From Ferruginibacter sp. (GTDB lineage Bacteria > Bacteroidota > Bacteroidia > Chitinophagales > Chitinophagaceae), in assembly GCA_014379905.1 (NCBI GenBank), contig JACMKX010000165.1, positions 25,586 through 89,585 on the forward strand: a stretch of 64,000 bases of DNA, written 5' to 3'. Positions 8,515-16,915 of this stretch are shown piece after piece (positions within the stretch are counted from its first letter, which is position 1; every line of letters starts with the position of its first letter). A program made the translations under genes and the position numbers. The notes beneath the pieces were generated by a model. The model searched no databases. It was not told the DNA's origin and worked only from the letters and a program-made list of their open reading frames with translations.

Positions 8515-9258
8515 ATGAAAATAATTCCACTAAGCGAAGGTGCTTTCAGCATAGACAAAACAAAAGTTTTTGTTCCTTTTAATAAAGACAAAGATGATCT
8601 GCAGGATCGAACGCAGGGTAGCCTGCTGGTAGAAGTGCAGCCTTTTGTTATTGTTACTTCAAAAGATTTTATTCTACTGGATGCAGGCCTGGGCTTTAGC
8701 AATCCCGATGGTGTTTTACAAATTCACCAAAATCTTATTGACAATGGTATCAACCCCACGGAAATAACAAAAGTGCTGATGAGCCATTTGCATAAAGATC
8801 ATTCCGGCGGTGTGGCCCGGGAAGATAAAATACTCGGCGGCCAATTTATCAGCTTTCCCAACGCAACTTATTATGTAAACAGGCAGGAGCTGGATTATGC
8901 CATTGAAAAAGGAAAACCATCTTATACACCCGATGAATTTTTAATACTTCAGTCTGCACCTAATGTACAATTTGTAGAAGGATATGGAAATATTGACGGC
9001 TATATCCGCTACGAAACTACCGGTGCACATTGTCCGTACCACATGGCTTTTTGGATCGAAGAAGAAGGGCAGACCATATTTTTTGGCGCAGATGTAGCTC
9101 CCCAGTTACAACAAATGAAAAGCAGGTTTATAGCCAAGTACGATTATGATGGAAAAAAATGCATGGAATTGCGAACGAAATGGTGGCAGCAGGCACAGGA
9201 TGAAAAATGGACCATATTGTTTTATCATGACATAAAAACGCCTTTTATATCTTTCTAA
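8515..9258 (+). CDS. MBL-fold metallo-hydrolase
   Basis: 247 residues with the metallo-beta-lactamase zinc motif H91-L-H93-K-D95-H96, preceded by the strand FILLDAGLG (Asp56), then TTGAHCPYHMAFWIE (histidine near 167) and FFGADVAP (Asp near 191). These are the expected metal ligands in order. The family includes lactonases, glyoxalase II-like enzymes and others, so the substrate cannot be named. No signal peptide is seen, so it is probably cytosolic. A GGAGG-like sequence (GGCAGGAGG) sits just before the ATG. The 139-bp gap and stem-loop after rodA suggest separate transcription. Confidence 0.88.
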   Translation: MKIIPLSEGAFSIDKTKVFVPFNKDKDDLQDRTQGSLLVEVQPFVIVTSKDFILLDAGLGFSNPDGVLQIHQNLIDNGINPTEITKVLMSHLHKDHSGGVAREDKILGGQFISFPNATYYVNRQELDYAIEKGKPSYTPDEFLILQSAPNVQFVEGYGNIDGYIRYETTGAHCPYHMAFWIEEEGQTIFFGADVAPQLQQMKSRFIAKYDYDGKKCMELRTKWWQQAQDEKWTILFYHDIKTPFISF

Positions 9259-9648
9259 TACTGCTACTTTTTTTACAGCCCCGGCTAATTCATTTTATAC
9301 AACACGAATTCATAGCACGAATGTCACGAAATGAATTCACAACCAAAGTGGATTGAAAACTTTCAAATAATAATGGGGGAAAAAAATAACTGTGGTTACA
9401 CCCAAGCTTCAAAAAAGGGACTAAGATTAGTAATATTAGTGTCCTTAATCTTATAATCCTCGAATCTAATAAATCCCGATTTTAAAGAGAGGCCTGCCCT
9501 AGACAGGGCTGGCCGTTGCTAACCTATGAAAAACACCTACTACAAATGTATAGGAAAAAATATGTAATCCAAGTATTCTTGCGTTTTTTTCCCACGTACT
9601 TATACTCCCAAAAGAGTATTTTCCCGTATAAAAGGGCTATATAAAAAA
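9259..9648. other. Intergenic region without a recognisable gene
   Basis: About 390 bp, AT-rich. It contains CACGAAT-type short repeats near 9302-9345, an imperfect inverted repeat GGCCTGCCCT/AGGGCTGGCC near 9491-9514, and a weak stem TAAGATTA/TAATCTTA near 9421-9453. No ORF with coding character was found on either strand. Confidence 0.6.
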
Positions 9649-9678
9649 ATCCCTTCGCATAAAATTTATGGAAGGGAT
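9649..9678 (-). terminator. Intrinsic terminator of the ECF sigma/anti-sigma operon
   Basis: ATCCCTTC (9649-9656) pairs with GAAGGGAT (9671-9678), and the inner CATAAA/TTTATG extends the stem. Read on the minus strand, the stem is followed by a run of seven T's (plus-strand A-run 9643-9649). It lies 25 bp after the last gene of the minus-strand operon. Confidence 0.8.
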
Positions 9679-9703
9679 CTATAAAGAATAAAAAAAATGC
9701 GGT

Positions 9704-10129
9704 TTAATACCCGGGATTTTCCCCGTTTTTCTTCATAGGCCTGTTGTTCATTCCCTGCCTTTGCTGGCGGAGTTGCTTAAGTCTTTCGATCATCTTTTTT
9801 CTGAATTCCCCATCTTTGATAAAAAAATCGTTGGTGCGTTGCGGGCCAATGATCTTCGAAAAACGCTCCTGGTATCTTTTTTTGATGTTCAATGCTGCCT
9901 GCTGGCGATCCAGTTCAGAAGCATCTGTTTTTACTGCTTTTATTTCGCTATCGTACTGGGCATGTATCGGCCAGAATTTTTTAGCTTCATCTTCCGTCAG
10001 CTTTAACTGCTGGGTTATATAAGCTATATATAAAGCCTGTATCTTCTGTTCTTTATTAGGATTAGCAGCTGGTTGGGCAAATGCGCCAAAGCCGCATAAT
10101 AAAAATAAGAGAGTAAACAATCGTTTCAT
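9704..10129 (-). CDS. Small secreted helical protein, third gene of the ECF sigma operon
   Basis: 141 residues with a clear signal peptide (MKRLFTLLFLLCGFGAFAQ, cleavage after FAQ). The mature part is charged and helical (LKLTEDEAKKFWPIHAQYDSEIKAV, then RQQAALNIKKRYQERFSKIIGPQR), ending in a basic RLKQLRQQRQGMNNRPMKK tail. The LTEDEAKKFWP element resembles the LTxxQ-type helices of CpxP/Spy periplasmic chaperone-like proteins, an inference from pattern only. It starts 9 bp after the upstream anti-sigma-like gene, so it is probably co-transcribed and may be part of an envelope-stress response. Confidence 0.7.
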   Translation of the reverse strand: MKRLFTLLFLLCGFGAFAQPAANPNKEQKIQALYIAYITQQLKLTEDEAKKFWPIHAQYDSEIKAVKTDASELDRQQAALNIKKRYQERFSKIIGPQRTNDFFIKDGEFRKKMIERLKQLRQQRQGMNNRPMKKNGENPGY

Positions 10130-10138
10130 GGTTCTAAA

Positions 10139-11011
10139 TTAATTATTAAGGTCAAGATTCTTTAATACATCATCCAAAGTATTTTCATTGATCAGGTAAT
10201 CTTCTGCTTCCGGCAATATTTTATCATCTTCAGTTAAAGAAGCCACCAGCGCGGCATTTACATCCTGTCCTTTGCTTTGCAGGAAGTTTACAATATCTGC
10301 ATCATTTAAACCGGCCATTTCTTTGTCAAAACTGTTTGTTTTAATAATAGCTTTAGCGCTATCCATTACAGCATTAGTTGATGCTGTAACTACCCCACCA
10401 CTTTCGTTTTTATTAATGATGAAAATAGTACTTATTGCGATAAGGCCTGTAACCGCGGCCGCCGCAGCATATTTAATGAATTTCCTGGTGCTGTTCATTT
10501 GAACAACTTTAGCAGTATTCCGCAATGTTGCGCTGATTTGGCCGGAAAGATCCTCAAAATATCCGGCAGGTACAGTAAATACATTTTTATTACCAATACC
10601 GGCTACCAGTTCAGAAATATTATTGGTTTCTGTAATTACATCGCTGCTTCCTTTTTCTTTAATCCGGTTCATAATGGTGGAGGAAAGCTCTTCAAAATAA
10701 CCCGCTGGTACTGTGTAAACATTCTTATTTCCAATGCCATCTATCAATGCTGATGACTCATCCGTTTGCGCTGTATTTTCGGCCTTAATACGGGCCATAA
10801 TATTGGAAGAAAGACTGTCAAAGTATCCTTCCGGAACAGCTGCATTTTTTATTGTATCATTTTCAGAATTAGAGATATCAAGTAATAGTAAGGTAGCTAA
10901 ACTGTCAAAGTATCCTTCCGGCACTTTAAATACATTTACCCTTGGAATAGCTGCTACGGCAGGACTTAATTCCCGGAGTTCATTTATCACGTTATTATCT
11001 GGCTGATTCAC
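10139..11011 (-). CDS. Probable membrane anti-sigma factor with four VPxGYF repeats
   Basis: 290 residues. Four copies of a VP-(E/A)-GYF-(D/E)-xL motif start near residues 30, 59, 101 and 147, each followed by a short helix. One transmembrane segment follows (about 180-200, AAAAAVTGLIAISTIFII), then a soluble C-terminal part of about 90 residues. No zinc HxxxCxxC anti-sigma motif is seen. It begins 30 bp downstream of an ECF sigma factor on the same strand, the usual place for its anti-sigma partner. Cytosolic N-terminus binding the sigma factor is inferred from context, not from a recognised domain. Parts of the repeats are nearly identical in DNA (ACTGTCAAAGTATCCTTCC occurs twice), indicating recent duplication. 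Confidence 0.68.
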   Translation of the reverse strand: MNQPDNNVINELRELSPAVAAIPRVNVFKVPEGYFDSLATLLLLDISNSENDTIKNAAVPEGYFDSLSSNIMARIKAENTAQTDESSALIDGIGNKNVYTVPAGYFEELSSTIMNRIKEKGSSDVITETNNISELVAGIGNKNVFTVPAGYFEDLSGQISATLRNTAKVVQMNSTRKFIKYAAAAAVTGLIAISTIFIINKNESGGVVTASTNAVMDSAKAIIKTNSFDKEMAGLNDADIVNFLQSKGQDVNAALVASLTEDDKILPEAEDYLINENTLDDVLKNLDLNN

Positions 11012-11041
11012 GGCTTTTAGACGCTGATTTTATTAAAAAGT

Positions 11042-11593
11042 TTAATGATTGAGAATATAATCCTCTATTTTTTTTACGGCGTGGTGATAACTGGCTTTTA
11101 GTGCTCCCTCGCTGGTTTCCAACACTTTACTCATTTTTTCGTAAGGCATTTCTTCAAAATACCGAAGGTTAAATACGGCCTTCTGTTTTTCCGGCAACTG
11201 TTGAATGGCTTTCTGAAGTTTCCATTCCAGTTTCTTTTCATCAAAATCCTTATCTGCCACCAGTTTATTACTGATGTAGCTGGAATCATCACTAATAGAA
11301 ACCGAACTTCTTTTTTTCTGCTGCTCCAAAAAAGTAAGGCTTTCATTGGTTGCTATCCGGTACAACCAGGTATACAACTGGCTGTCTTCCCTGAAATTGT
11401 CCAGATTTTTCCAGACCTTAATAAACATATTCTGCAATACATCATTTGCATCTTCATGATCTAGCACCATACGACGAATATGCCAATAGAGTTTTTCCTG
11501 GTATTTTTTTATAATCCTGGTATAGGCAGCTTCTTTAGTTGCTTCATTTTTAAACTGGTGCAGCAGTTCAATGTCATCCATATGTTCGGCCAT
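11042..11593 (-). CDS. ECF-type RNA polymerase sigma factor
   Basis: 183 residues. Region 2 is visible as YWHIRRMVLDHEDANDVLQNMFIKVWKNL with the TWLYRIATNESL promoter-melting segment (about residues 35-90). Region 4 (LPEKQKAVFNLRYFEEMPYEKMSKVLETSEGALKASYHHAVKKI, about 135-178) contains the helix-turn-helix. This is the domain plan of sigma-70 ECF factors, which recruit RNA polymerase to stress or envelope genes. Length is typical. It heads a three-gene minus-strand operon with an anti-sigma-like membrane protein and a secreted protein, ended by the terminator at 9649-9678. Confidence 0.93.
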   Translation of the reverse strand: MAEHMDDIELLHQFKNEATKEAAYTRIIKKYQEKLYWHIRRMVLDHEDANDVLQNMFIKVWKNLDNFREDSQLYTWLYRIATNESLTFLEQQKKRSSVSISDDSSYISNKLVADKDFDEKKLEWKLQKAIQQLPEKQKAVFNLRYFEEMPYEKMSKVLETSEGALKASYHHAVKKIEDYILNH

Positions 11594-11612
11594 AGAATAA
11601 ATATGTATTTAG

Positions 11613-11620
11613 CAAAAATA
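11613..11620 (-). promoter_or_regulatory. Candidate -7 element of the ECF operon
   Basis: CAAAAATA on the plus strand reads TATTTTTG on the minus strand, a match to TAnnTTTG, 20 bp upstream of the sigma-factor ATG. No convincing TTG -33 element was found at the expected spacing. Confidence 0.3.
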
Positions 11621-11795
11621 GCTAAAGCATTTTTCATAGACCCTATTCTGATACATTAGTTTAACGGGTACTAATTAAAGCAACTAGTTAATACAATTAC
11701 AAAATACTACCGGTAGAGTAAAAAGATATCCTGGGGTTATGAATATCTTTATAAATAGCCATCTTTCTTTTATAACCTGATAAAACTGCAGCCAA

Positions 11796-12550
11796 ATGGA
11801 ATGGAAAAGACGTTTTAGTTTTAAAATTTTACCAGCTTTTTTAATTGGGCTGCTCTCCATTGCGCATGTTTGCGCACAGCCTCCTGCAACAAAGGGTTAG
11901 GTGGTTATAAAAAAGATGATCCCAAATTAAAAGGAAATACTTATGCATTGATAGCAGGTATATCAAAATACCAGGCCAACGAGAGTTATAAAAATCTTCA
12001 GTATGCCGATGCAGATGCAAAGGAATTTTACCGGTACCTCGTTTCTGAAAAAGGAGGAAAACTAACCGGCCGCAATGTTGATACTTTATTTAATGAAAAT
12101 GCCTGCTTCATGGAATTCTGGCGAAAGTTCAACAGGATAAAAGAGAAACTGCAAAAAAACGATGTATTCTATATTTATTTCTCAGGCCATGGCGATGCTT
12201 ACCGTGCCGACGAAGCTTATTTATTGGCATATGATGCACCGGCGGGCAATGACCGCAATAATTATTCAATCGGTGTGGGGTTGATAGATACTGCTGCCCA
12301 GTATAACAAAGAGCCCCCTCTTGCGGAAACTTATTATAGGAAGTCATTGGAGAAAGACCCGAAAAATGCCGCTGCGTATTACCAGCTGGCAACTTTGTAT
12401 GCTGCAACAAACCCTGGTGACGCAGTTAAAAACTTATTACTGGCTATAGAATACGGCGGGTATACAAAAGCTGATATTGAAGCAGATATTTTATTTGCTG
12501 CACTGAAGGAAGAGAAGGATTTTAAAGAGATATTGCAAAAATTAAAGTAA
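11796..12550 (+). pseudogene. Decayed caspase-like (peptidase C14) and TPR protein gene
   Basis: An ATG at 11796 opens a signal-peptide frame (MEWKRRFSFKILPAFLIGLL, then SIAHVCAQPPATKG) that stops at TAG 11898-11900. The rest continues in a different frame to 12550: GGYKKDDPKLKGNTYALIAGISKY, then DVFYIYFSGHGDAY, the catalytic-His motif of C14 caspases. After LLAYDAPAGNDRNNYSIGVG the sequence jumps to a TPR-like unit (AETYYRKSLEKDPKNAAAYYQLATLYA). The expected catalytic Cys segment (DACHSG-like) is absent, so there is both a frameshift near 11890 and a probable internal deletion. An alternative start at TTG 11870 would give a 226-residue cytosolic protein, but without Cys it should not be a protease. 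Confidence 0.72.
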
Positions 12551-12732
12551 CGGTAGGTTTATAATTACGAAAGGCACCAACTCAAAGAGTGGTGCATTTC
12601 AATTTATTGTTTCATCAAATTACAACAAATCAGGCGGGTATGTTTTTAATATGTTGCGAACTTTAGAATTTAATTTTACACCGGCATGAACAAATGATGA
12701 TCCCAATGTTAAATGTGGAGCAAATAAAATAC

Positions 12733-13029
12733 CTAACGTGTTACAATTAAATTTTCCCATTCCGGGTGGCGTTTAATGTAAGCCACAACAAATGGGCAAA
12801 GGGGGATGAGTTGCATATTCCTGTCTTTGATCTCATTCAATACTTTTTCTACCATTGCGGTGCCGGCGCCCCGGCCCTCCAGTGCAGGATCCACTTCTGT
12901 ATGTAACAATGAAATGATGTCGCCATCAATTTCATATTCGACGAGGGAATCCCGGTGTTCAAATTTCATTTCAAAACGGTTTGCAGCTTTGTTGTCGTGC
13001 AATGCAATATTCTCAAATTCTGGTTTCAT
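12733..13029 (-). CDS. Small GNAT-fold acetyltransferase-like protein (YjdJ type)
   Basis: 98 residues with ISLLHTEVDPALEGRGAGTAMVEKVLNEIK, where the R-G-x-G-x-(A/G) acetyl-CoA loop is visible, followed by LIPLCPFVVAYIKRHPEW, the characteristic end of the short acetyltransferase family (Acetyltransf_CG). Such proteins have a minimal GNAT core; the substrate is unknown. No signal peptide. It stands alone between the caspase remnant and the pirin gene, with 73 bp to the latter. Confidence 0.85.
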   Translation of the reverse strand: MKPEFENIALHDNKAANRFEMKFEHRDSLVEYEIDGDIISLLHTEVDPALEGRGAGTAMVEKVLNEIKDRNMQLIPLCPFVVAYIKRHPEWENLIVTR

Positions 13030-13102
13030 ATTGTTTTATTTTTGATGCACAAATAACGCTGTTAAAACTACCCAGTGTTAGCTATGTTACCAGCGCATCC
13101 AT

Positions 13103-13957
13103 TTAATAATTTAATGTACCAAATAATCCACTCTTATAATCTTCCATTGCCTGGTTTACTTCTTCCATTGTATTCATTACAAAGTTATCTTTGGCGGCTA
13201 CGGGTTCATCAATAGGCTGTGCGGATAAAAATAATATTTGTGTATCGGCTTCCGCACAAACCATTATTTCATCGTTCTCTTTTTCAAATACAATTAAATG
13301 ATGTTCTTCAACTGTTTCCTGGTTTACGCACAATTTTCCCTGGGAAATATATATTAATGTCCAGTAACCAGGCATTGCAGGGAATAATAAACGGGTTCCA
13401 CCACTAATGCTGCCGGAAACAATGGTTACGGGTGTAAAAGATCTTAATGGGCCGGTTTTTCCGTCATATGTACCTGCAGATAATTTTAAATCAGCGCCAT
13501 CCTGTTCCAGCACTTTTGGCTGGTCTTCTTTTTTTGCTGCCTGGTAAAAAGGTTCGTCGAGTTTATTCGCTTTGGGCACATTTATCCAGAGCTGGATAAA
13601 TTCCTGCACCCCACCATTCTTTAAAATCTTATCGCTTGGCCCTTCGCTGTGCAATAAACCTTTACCTGCAAACATCCATTGTACATCTCCCTCTACTACT
13701 GTTTCATCGTGCCCTGCATTGTCTTTGTGATAGCCTTCTCCCTGCAATACGATGGTAACCGGAGAAAAGCCACGATGCGGGTGTGGATGAATACGCCGCT
13801 CAGAACCTGCGGCGATAGTTTCCGGTAGCTTATGATGTAATACAATAAATGGATTGGCAAAACGAAAATCCATATGTGGCAAAGGTTGAAGCACCGTTTC
13901 TTCTTTGGTGATCTGCTTTGCTTTTCCCTGGAGGATATATTCTATTTTCTTTTGCAT
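13103..13957 (-). CDS. Pirin-family bicupin protein
   Basis: 284 residues. The N-terminal cupin has the metal site HPHRGF followed about 45 residues later by LLHSEG (His and Glu), fitting the His-x-His...His-x-Glu iron ligands of pirins. The C-terminal cupin domain (GTRLLFPAMPGYWTLIYISQG onwards) is present. Pirins include quercetin 2,3-dioxygenases and redox-sensing regulators; which applies cannot be told. It is downstream of yceI-like and another pirin gene on the same strand, so a shared function in oxidative metabolism is plausible. Confidence 0.9.
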   Translation of the reverse strand: MQKKIEYILQGKAKQITKEETVLQPLPHMDFRFANPFIVLHHKLPETIAAGSERRIHPHPHRGFSPVTIVLQGEGYHKDNAGHDETVVEGDVQWMFAGKGLLHSEGPSDKILKNGGVQEFIQLWINVPKANKLDEPFYQAAKKEDQPKVLEQDGADLKLSAGTYDGKTGPLRSFTPVTIVSGSISGGTRLLFPAMPGYWTLIYISQGKLCVNQETVEEHHLIVFEKENDEIMVCAEADTQILFLSAQPIDEPVAAKDNFVMNTMEEVNQAMEDYKSGLFGTLNY

Positions 13958-14047
13958 GATAATTCAAATTGAAGTTAAGGGTTAAGGGTTGAGTGTTAGG
14001 AGTTTGTTGCAAACCCGCCACCTTTACCACGTAACCCGCAACATTAT

Positions 14048-14578
14048 TTATGCCTGTTTTACCAACTGTATTTCTCCTTCGTATTTTATTTCTTCTCCCA
14101 GCATTACTCCGCCGGTTTCCAATGCGGCATTAAAGTTAATGCCCCAATCCTTACGGTTCAGCTTTCCCGCAAAAGAAAAACCTGCTTTTATATTACCATA
14201 GGGATCTGTGGTAATGCCGGCAAATTCTACTTTTAGAGTAATACTTTTCGTTACGTCTTTCATGGTAAGATCTCCGGTAACTTCCAGCTCATCGCCCGCT
14301 GCTTTTACCGCTGTGGAGTTGAAGGTAATGTTGGGGTATTTTTCTATTTCAAAAAAATCGCTGTTGCGCAAGTGACCATCTCTTTGTTCATTATTGGTAA
14401 AGACAGAGGATACATCAATTGTTGCACTGATGCCTGCCTCGCCAAAATTGTCATTGCCTGTTTCGGCTGTTACATCAAAACTATTGAACCTGCCTGATAC
14501 ATTGCTGATCATAAGGTGCTTGATCTTAAATCCTAATTCACTGTGTGTGGCATCAAGTGCCCATTTTGTTGTTGACAT
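14048..14578 (-). CDS. YceI-family lipid-binding protein, apparently without signal peptide
   Basis: 176 residues beginning MSTTKWALDATHSELGFKIKHLMISNVSGRF, the start of the YceI beta-barrel, followed by ATIDVSSVFTNNEQRDGHLRN, FFEIEKYPNITF, VTGDLTMKDVTKSITLKVEF and WGINFNAALETGGVMLGEEIKYEGEIQLVK, all typical. YceI proteins bind isoprenoid quinone-like lipids in a lipocalin-like barrel. Most are periplasmic, but no signal peptide is present here, so this copy is probably cytosolic. It lies between two pirin genes on the same strand. Confidence 0.92.
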   Translation of the reverse strand: MSTTKWALDATHSELGFKIKHLMISNVSGRFNSFDVTAETGNDNFGEAGISATIDVSSVFTNNEQRDGHLRNSDFFEIEKYPNITFNSTAVKAAGDELEVTGDLTMKDVTKSITLKVEFAGITTDPYGNIKAGFSFAGKLNRKDWGINFNAALETGGVMLGEEIKYEGEIQLVKQA

Positions 14579-14708
14579 GATTGATTATTTATTATTAATG
14601 ATTAATTATTTTTAGATGCTGATCCTCGATCCTAGTGAACAGTCTTAACATTTAGAGAATTTTCAAAGTTTCGGACTTCTGCCAGGATCTTGTATCCAGC
14701 ATCCCTTC

Positions 14709-15578
14709 TTAAACCAACTCCCCGTATTTTCCATTCTGAAATTCTTCTATTGCTTCATATATTTCTGCCTGGGTATTCATTACAAAGGGGCCGTAGCTGG
14801 CAATGGGCTCATTTATAGGTTCACCGCTTAACAATAAGATTACCGCATCTTCAGGGGCAGTTATGTTTATTTCTTCGCCATCATTAGCAAACAAAACAAA
14901 ACTGTGTTCGTTTACTTTCTTACCATTCACTTCCGCACTACCATTTATTATCAACAGAGCTGTGTTATGGGTTGCATCTACCTTGGTAGTAAAGCTACCG
15001 CCTTTGTTCAGTTTAATATCCAACATATTAACGGGAGTATAAGTTTTAGCAGGTCCTTTTATGTCATTCACCTGGCCTGCTATTACGTTTACCACACCGG
15101 CATCGTTGGGTAATGTGATTTTACCCATATCTGCTGCTGTAATGGGTTGATAATGTGCTGCTGTTGATTTATCTTTTTTAGGAAGATTAACCCATAGTTG
15201 TACCATTTCAAACAAGCCGCCCTTTTTTGAGAATTCGGTTTCATGAAATTCTTTGTGCAGGATGCCAGCACCGGCTGTCATCCACTGTACATCACCCGGA
15301 TTTATAATTCCCCTGTTACCTGTGCTGTCATTGTGTTCTACACTTCCTTTGTAGGCAATAGTTACTGTTTCAAAACCTTTGTGCGGATGCACATCCACAC
15401 CTCTTGGTTCATTGGAAGGGCCAAACTCAAAGGCAGCAGCAAAGTCAAGCATTAAAAAAGGGCTCATTCTGCGCTGCGAAATATTGGCACCCGGTATAAA
15501 GTTGTATACTCTGAAACCATCACCCACCATACCTGGTTTTGCAGGTTTTTCTATTATTCTTTCTATATTTTTTTGCAT
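14709..15578 (-). CDS. Pirin-family bicupin protein (second copy)
   Basis: 289 residues. HPHKGFETV and GILHKEF carry the His-x-His and His-x-Glu metal ligands of pirin. The second cupin (GGSFTTKVDATHNTALLIINGSAEV) follows, and the C-terminal NEPIASYGPFVMNT is the standard pirin ending. It is clearly a paralogue of the protein encoded at 13103-13957 but diverged (for example, the shorter N-terminal lead). It starts 18 bp downstream of the small receiver-like gene, suggesting co-transcription. Exact activity is unknown. Confidence 0.92.
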   Translation of the reverse strand: MQKNIERIIEKPAKPGMVGDGFRVYNFIPGANISQRRMSPFLMLDFAAAFEFGPSNEPRGVDVHPHKGFETVTIAYKGSVEHNDSTGNRGIINPGDVQWMTAGAGILHKEFHETEFSKKGGLFEMVQLWVNLPKKDKSTAAHYQPITAADMGKITLPNDAGVVNVIAGQVNDIKGPAKTYTPVNMLDIKLNKGGSFTTKVDATHNTALLIINGSAEVNGKKVNEHSFVLFANDGEEINITAPEDAVILLLSGEPINEPIASYGPFVMNTQAEIYEAIEEFQNGKYGELV

Positions 15579-15596
15579 GGTATATTTTTTTAAATG

Positions 15597-15965
15597 TTAT
15601 TGTATTTTTATGTTCAATCCTGCATTTTTTAATGCATCATCCTTAAAACTAAAAGATGGTTTATTTCGTTTTCTTTTTTCAGCAATGGCATTGCTAATCA
15701 TCGGTGCAACCTGGTTGGAATCATCATCTGTTATAAAAACAGTCTTATCATCCTGCAGGCTGAATATTTTTTCCAGTTTGGTTCGTTCTTCTGCCATTAC
15801 GGCGTCACTAAAAACTACTGAATCAAAATTTGATTGCTGAAATTTTTCGATGGCTTGTTCATCCGATGTTACTATTACGGTTTGAAAGCTGTTCTGTAAT
15901 TGTTCAACCAGTGCAGCATTGCGGTGTTCGTTTTTGCCAAAAATGAGAGTGGTTGTTTTGTTCAT
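15597..15965 (-). CDS. Small receiver-like (CheY-fold?) protein of unknown function
   Basis: 122 residues, not assigned to a named family. The pattern MNKTTTLIFGKNEHRNAALVEQLQNSF, then TVIVTSDEQAIEKFQQSNFDSVVFSDAV, then KTVFITDDDSNQ resembles the beta-alpha alternation of response-regulator receivers. However, the N-terminal acidic pair is missing, the acidic residue after VVFS is shifted by one from the usual phosphoacceptor, and the usual lysine is not obvious. If it is a receiver, it is degenerate. It is first in the pirin-YceI-pirin cluster, and a good promoter match lies 24-55 bp upstream. Confidence 0.6.
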   Translation of the reverse strand: MNKTTTLIFGKNEHRNAALVEQLQNSFQTVIVTSDEQAIEKFQQSNFDSVVFSDAVMAEERTKLEKIFSLQDDKTVFITDDDSNQVAPMISNAIAEKRKRNKPSFSFKDDALKNAGLNIKIQ

Positions 15966-15988
15966 TGTATGTCCTTTTTTTTATAAAG

Positions 15989-16020
15989 CAAAAGTACAAC
16001 CCTGAGGGTGCGGTTGCCAA
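15989..16020 (-). promoter_or_regulatory. Candidate sigma-A promoter of the pirin/YceI cluster
   Basis: On the minus strand TTG (plus 16018-16020) is followed after 21 bases by TACTTTTG (plus 15989-15996), a full TAnnTTTG match with acceptable spacing for a Bacteroidota housekeeping promoter. Start of transcription would be near 15982, giving a short leader before the ATG at 15965. Confidence 0.5.
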
Positions 16021-16237
16021 TAATGTAGGTTAAGGAAAAAACTTAATGCACATTAAGCATTATTGAAGGCAGGCTGCCGGTGAACGGGTTTTGTGAGAAA
16101 CTGGAAAATACTGCAAAGTAGCTTTAAAGTCACTGATTCTTTACCACCTTAACTTGTTTAGGATCCGCTGAAGGTTTCAACAAAACAAAAAACGGAAGTG
16201 CGAACCACCTGTCTTTTGAAGAGTGCTGCCCGGCTCC

Positions 16238-16831
16238 TTACTTTTTTGAAGCAGGCTGGTTGAGCATTTTGCTTAAAAACTCAGGCGTAACCCCGATATA
16301 GGAAGCAATATACTTTTGAGGCAGGCTGAGGAAAAGCGAAGGGTAGAGCTCTACAAAGTAACCGTAACGGTCTTTGGCGGGTAAGTTTAAGTTGCTCGAC
16401 AATCTTTGCTGGTAGGCGGCCAAAGCATTTTCTGCCAGGATGCGGAAGAAGCGTTCAAATTTGGGAATCTTCTCAAATAATATGTCAATTGAATTCCTGG
16501 AAATTTCTACTATTTCCGTGTCTTCGATGGCATCTATAAAAAGATTGCCTGGTTGTTGTTTATGATAGCTGTAAAGGTCACCGATCCACCAGCCGGCCGG
16601 GGCAAACTGGATAATGTGTTCAAAACCGTTTTTATCTACTGAATACATACGAAGTAAGCCAGACAGTACAAATTTTGCAGATTGATTGATATCCCCCTCC
16701 TGCGTGAGCAATTGTTTTTTGCGGATTTTTTTAGGTTGAAGGAGGGATAAGAAAAAATTTTCTTCTTCAGTTGTGAGCTGAATGTATTTTGAAATAGACT
16801 GAAGCAGCAGTAGAGGTGATTGCATTAGCAA
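16238..16831 (-). CDS. Crp/Fnr-family transcriptional regulator
   Basis: 197 residues. The N-terminal cyclic-nucleotide-binding fold includes LLTQEGDINQSAKFVLSGLLRMY and HIIQFAPAGWWIGDL (about residues 40-90). The C-terminal region has a winged-helix recognition segment, LPQKYIASYIGVTPEFLSKMLNQ. No Fnr cysteine cluster is seen. It is upstream of and on the same strand as the pirin/YceI cluster (272 bp apart), which it may regulate; this is inference from position only. Confidence 0.9.
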   Translation of the reverse strand: MLMQSPLLLLQSISKYIQLTTEEENFFLSLLQPKKIRKKQLLTQEGDINQSAKFVLSGLLRMYSVDKNGFEHIIQFAPAGWWIGDLYSYHKQQPGNLFIDAIEDTEIVEISRNSIDILFEKIPKFERFFRILAENALAAYQQRLSSNLNLPAKDRYGYFVELYPSLFLSLPQKYIASYIGVTPEFLSKMLNQPASKK

Positions 16832-16915
16832 TATTTGCGTTCACTGCAAAATACGACAGGTTTTGGCTACGGCAAAATATAGATAGGAAGGCTGATTTTT
16901 CTTTTGCTCCCGTCC

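Noticed and set aside
9259..9703. A gene or RNA in the 445-bp gap
   Set aside because: Only repeats, weak stems and one terminator were seen; no coherent frame or RNA fold.
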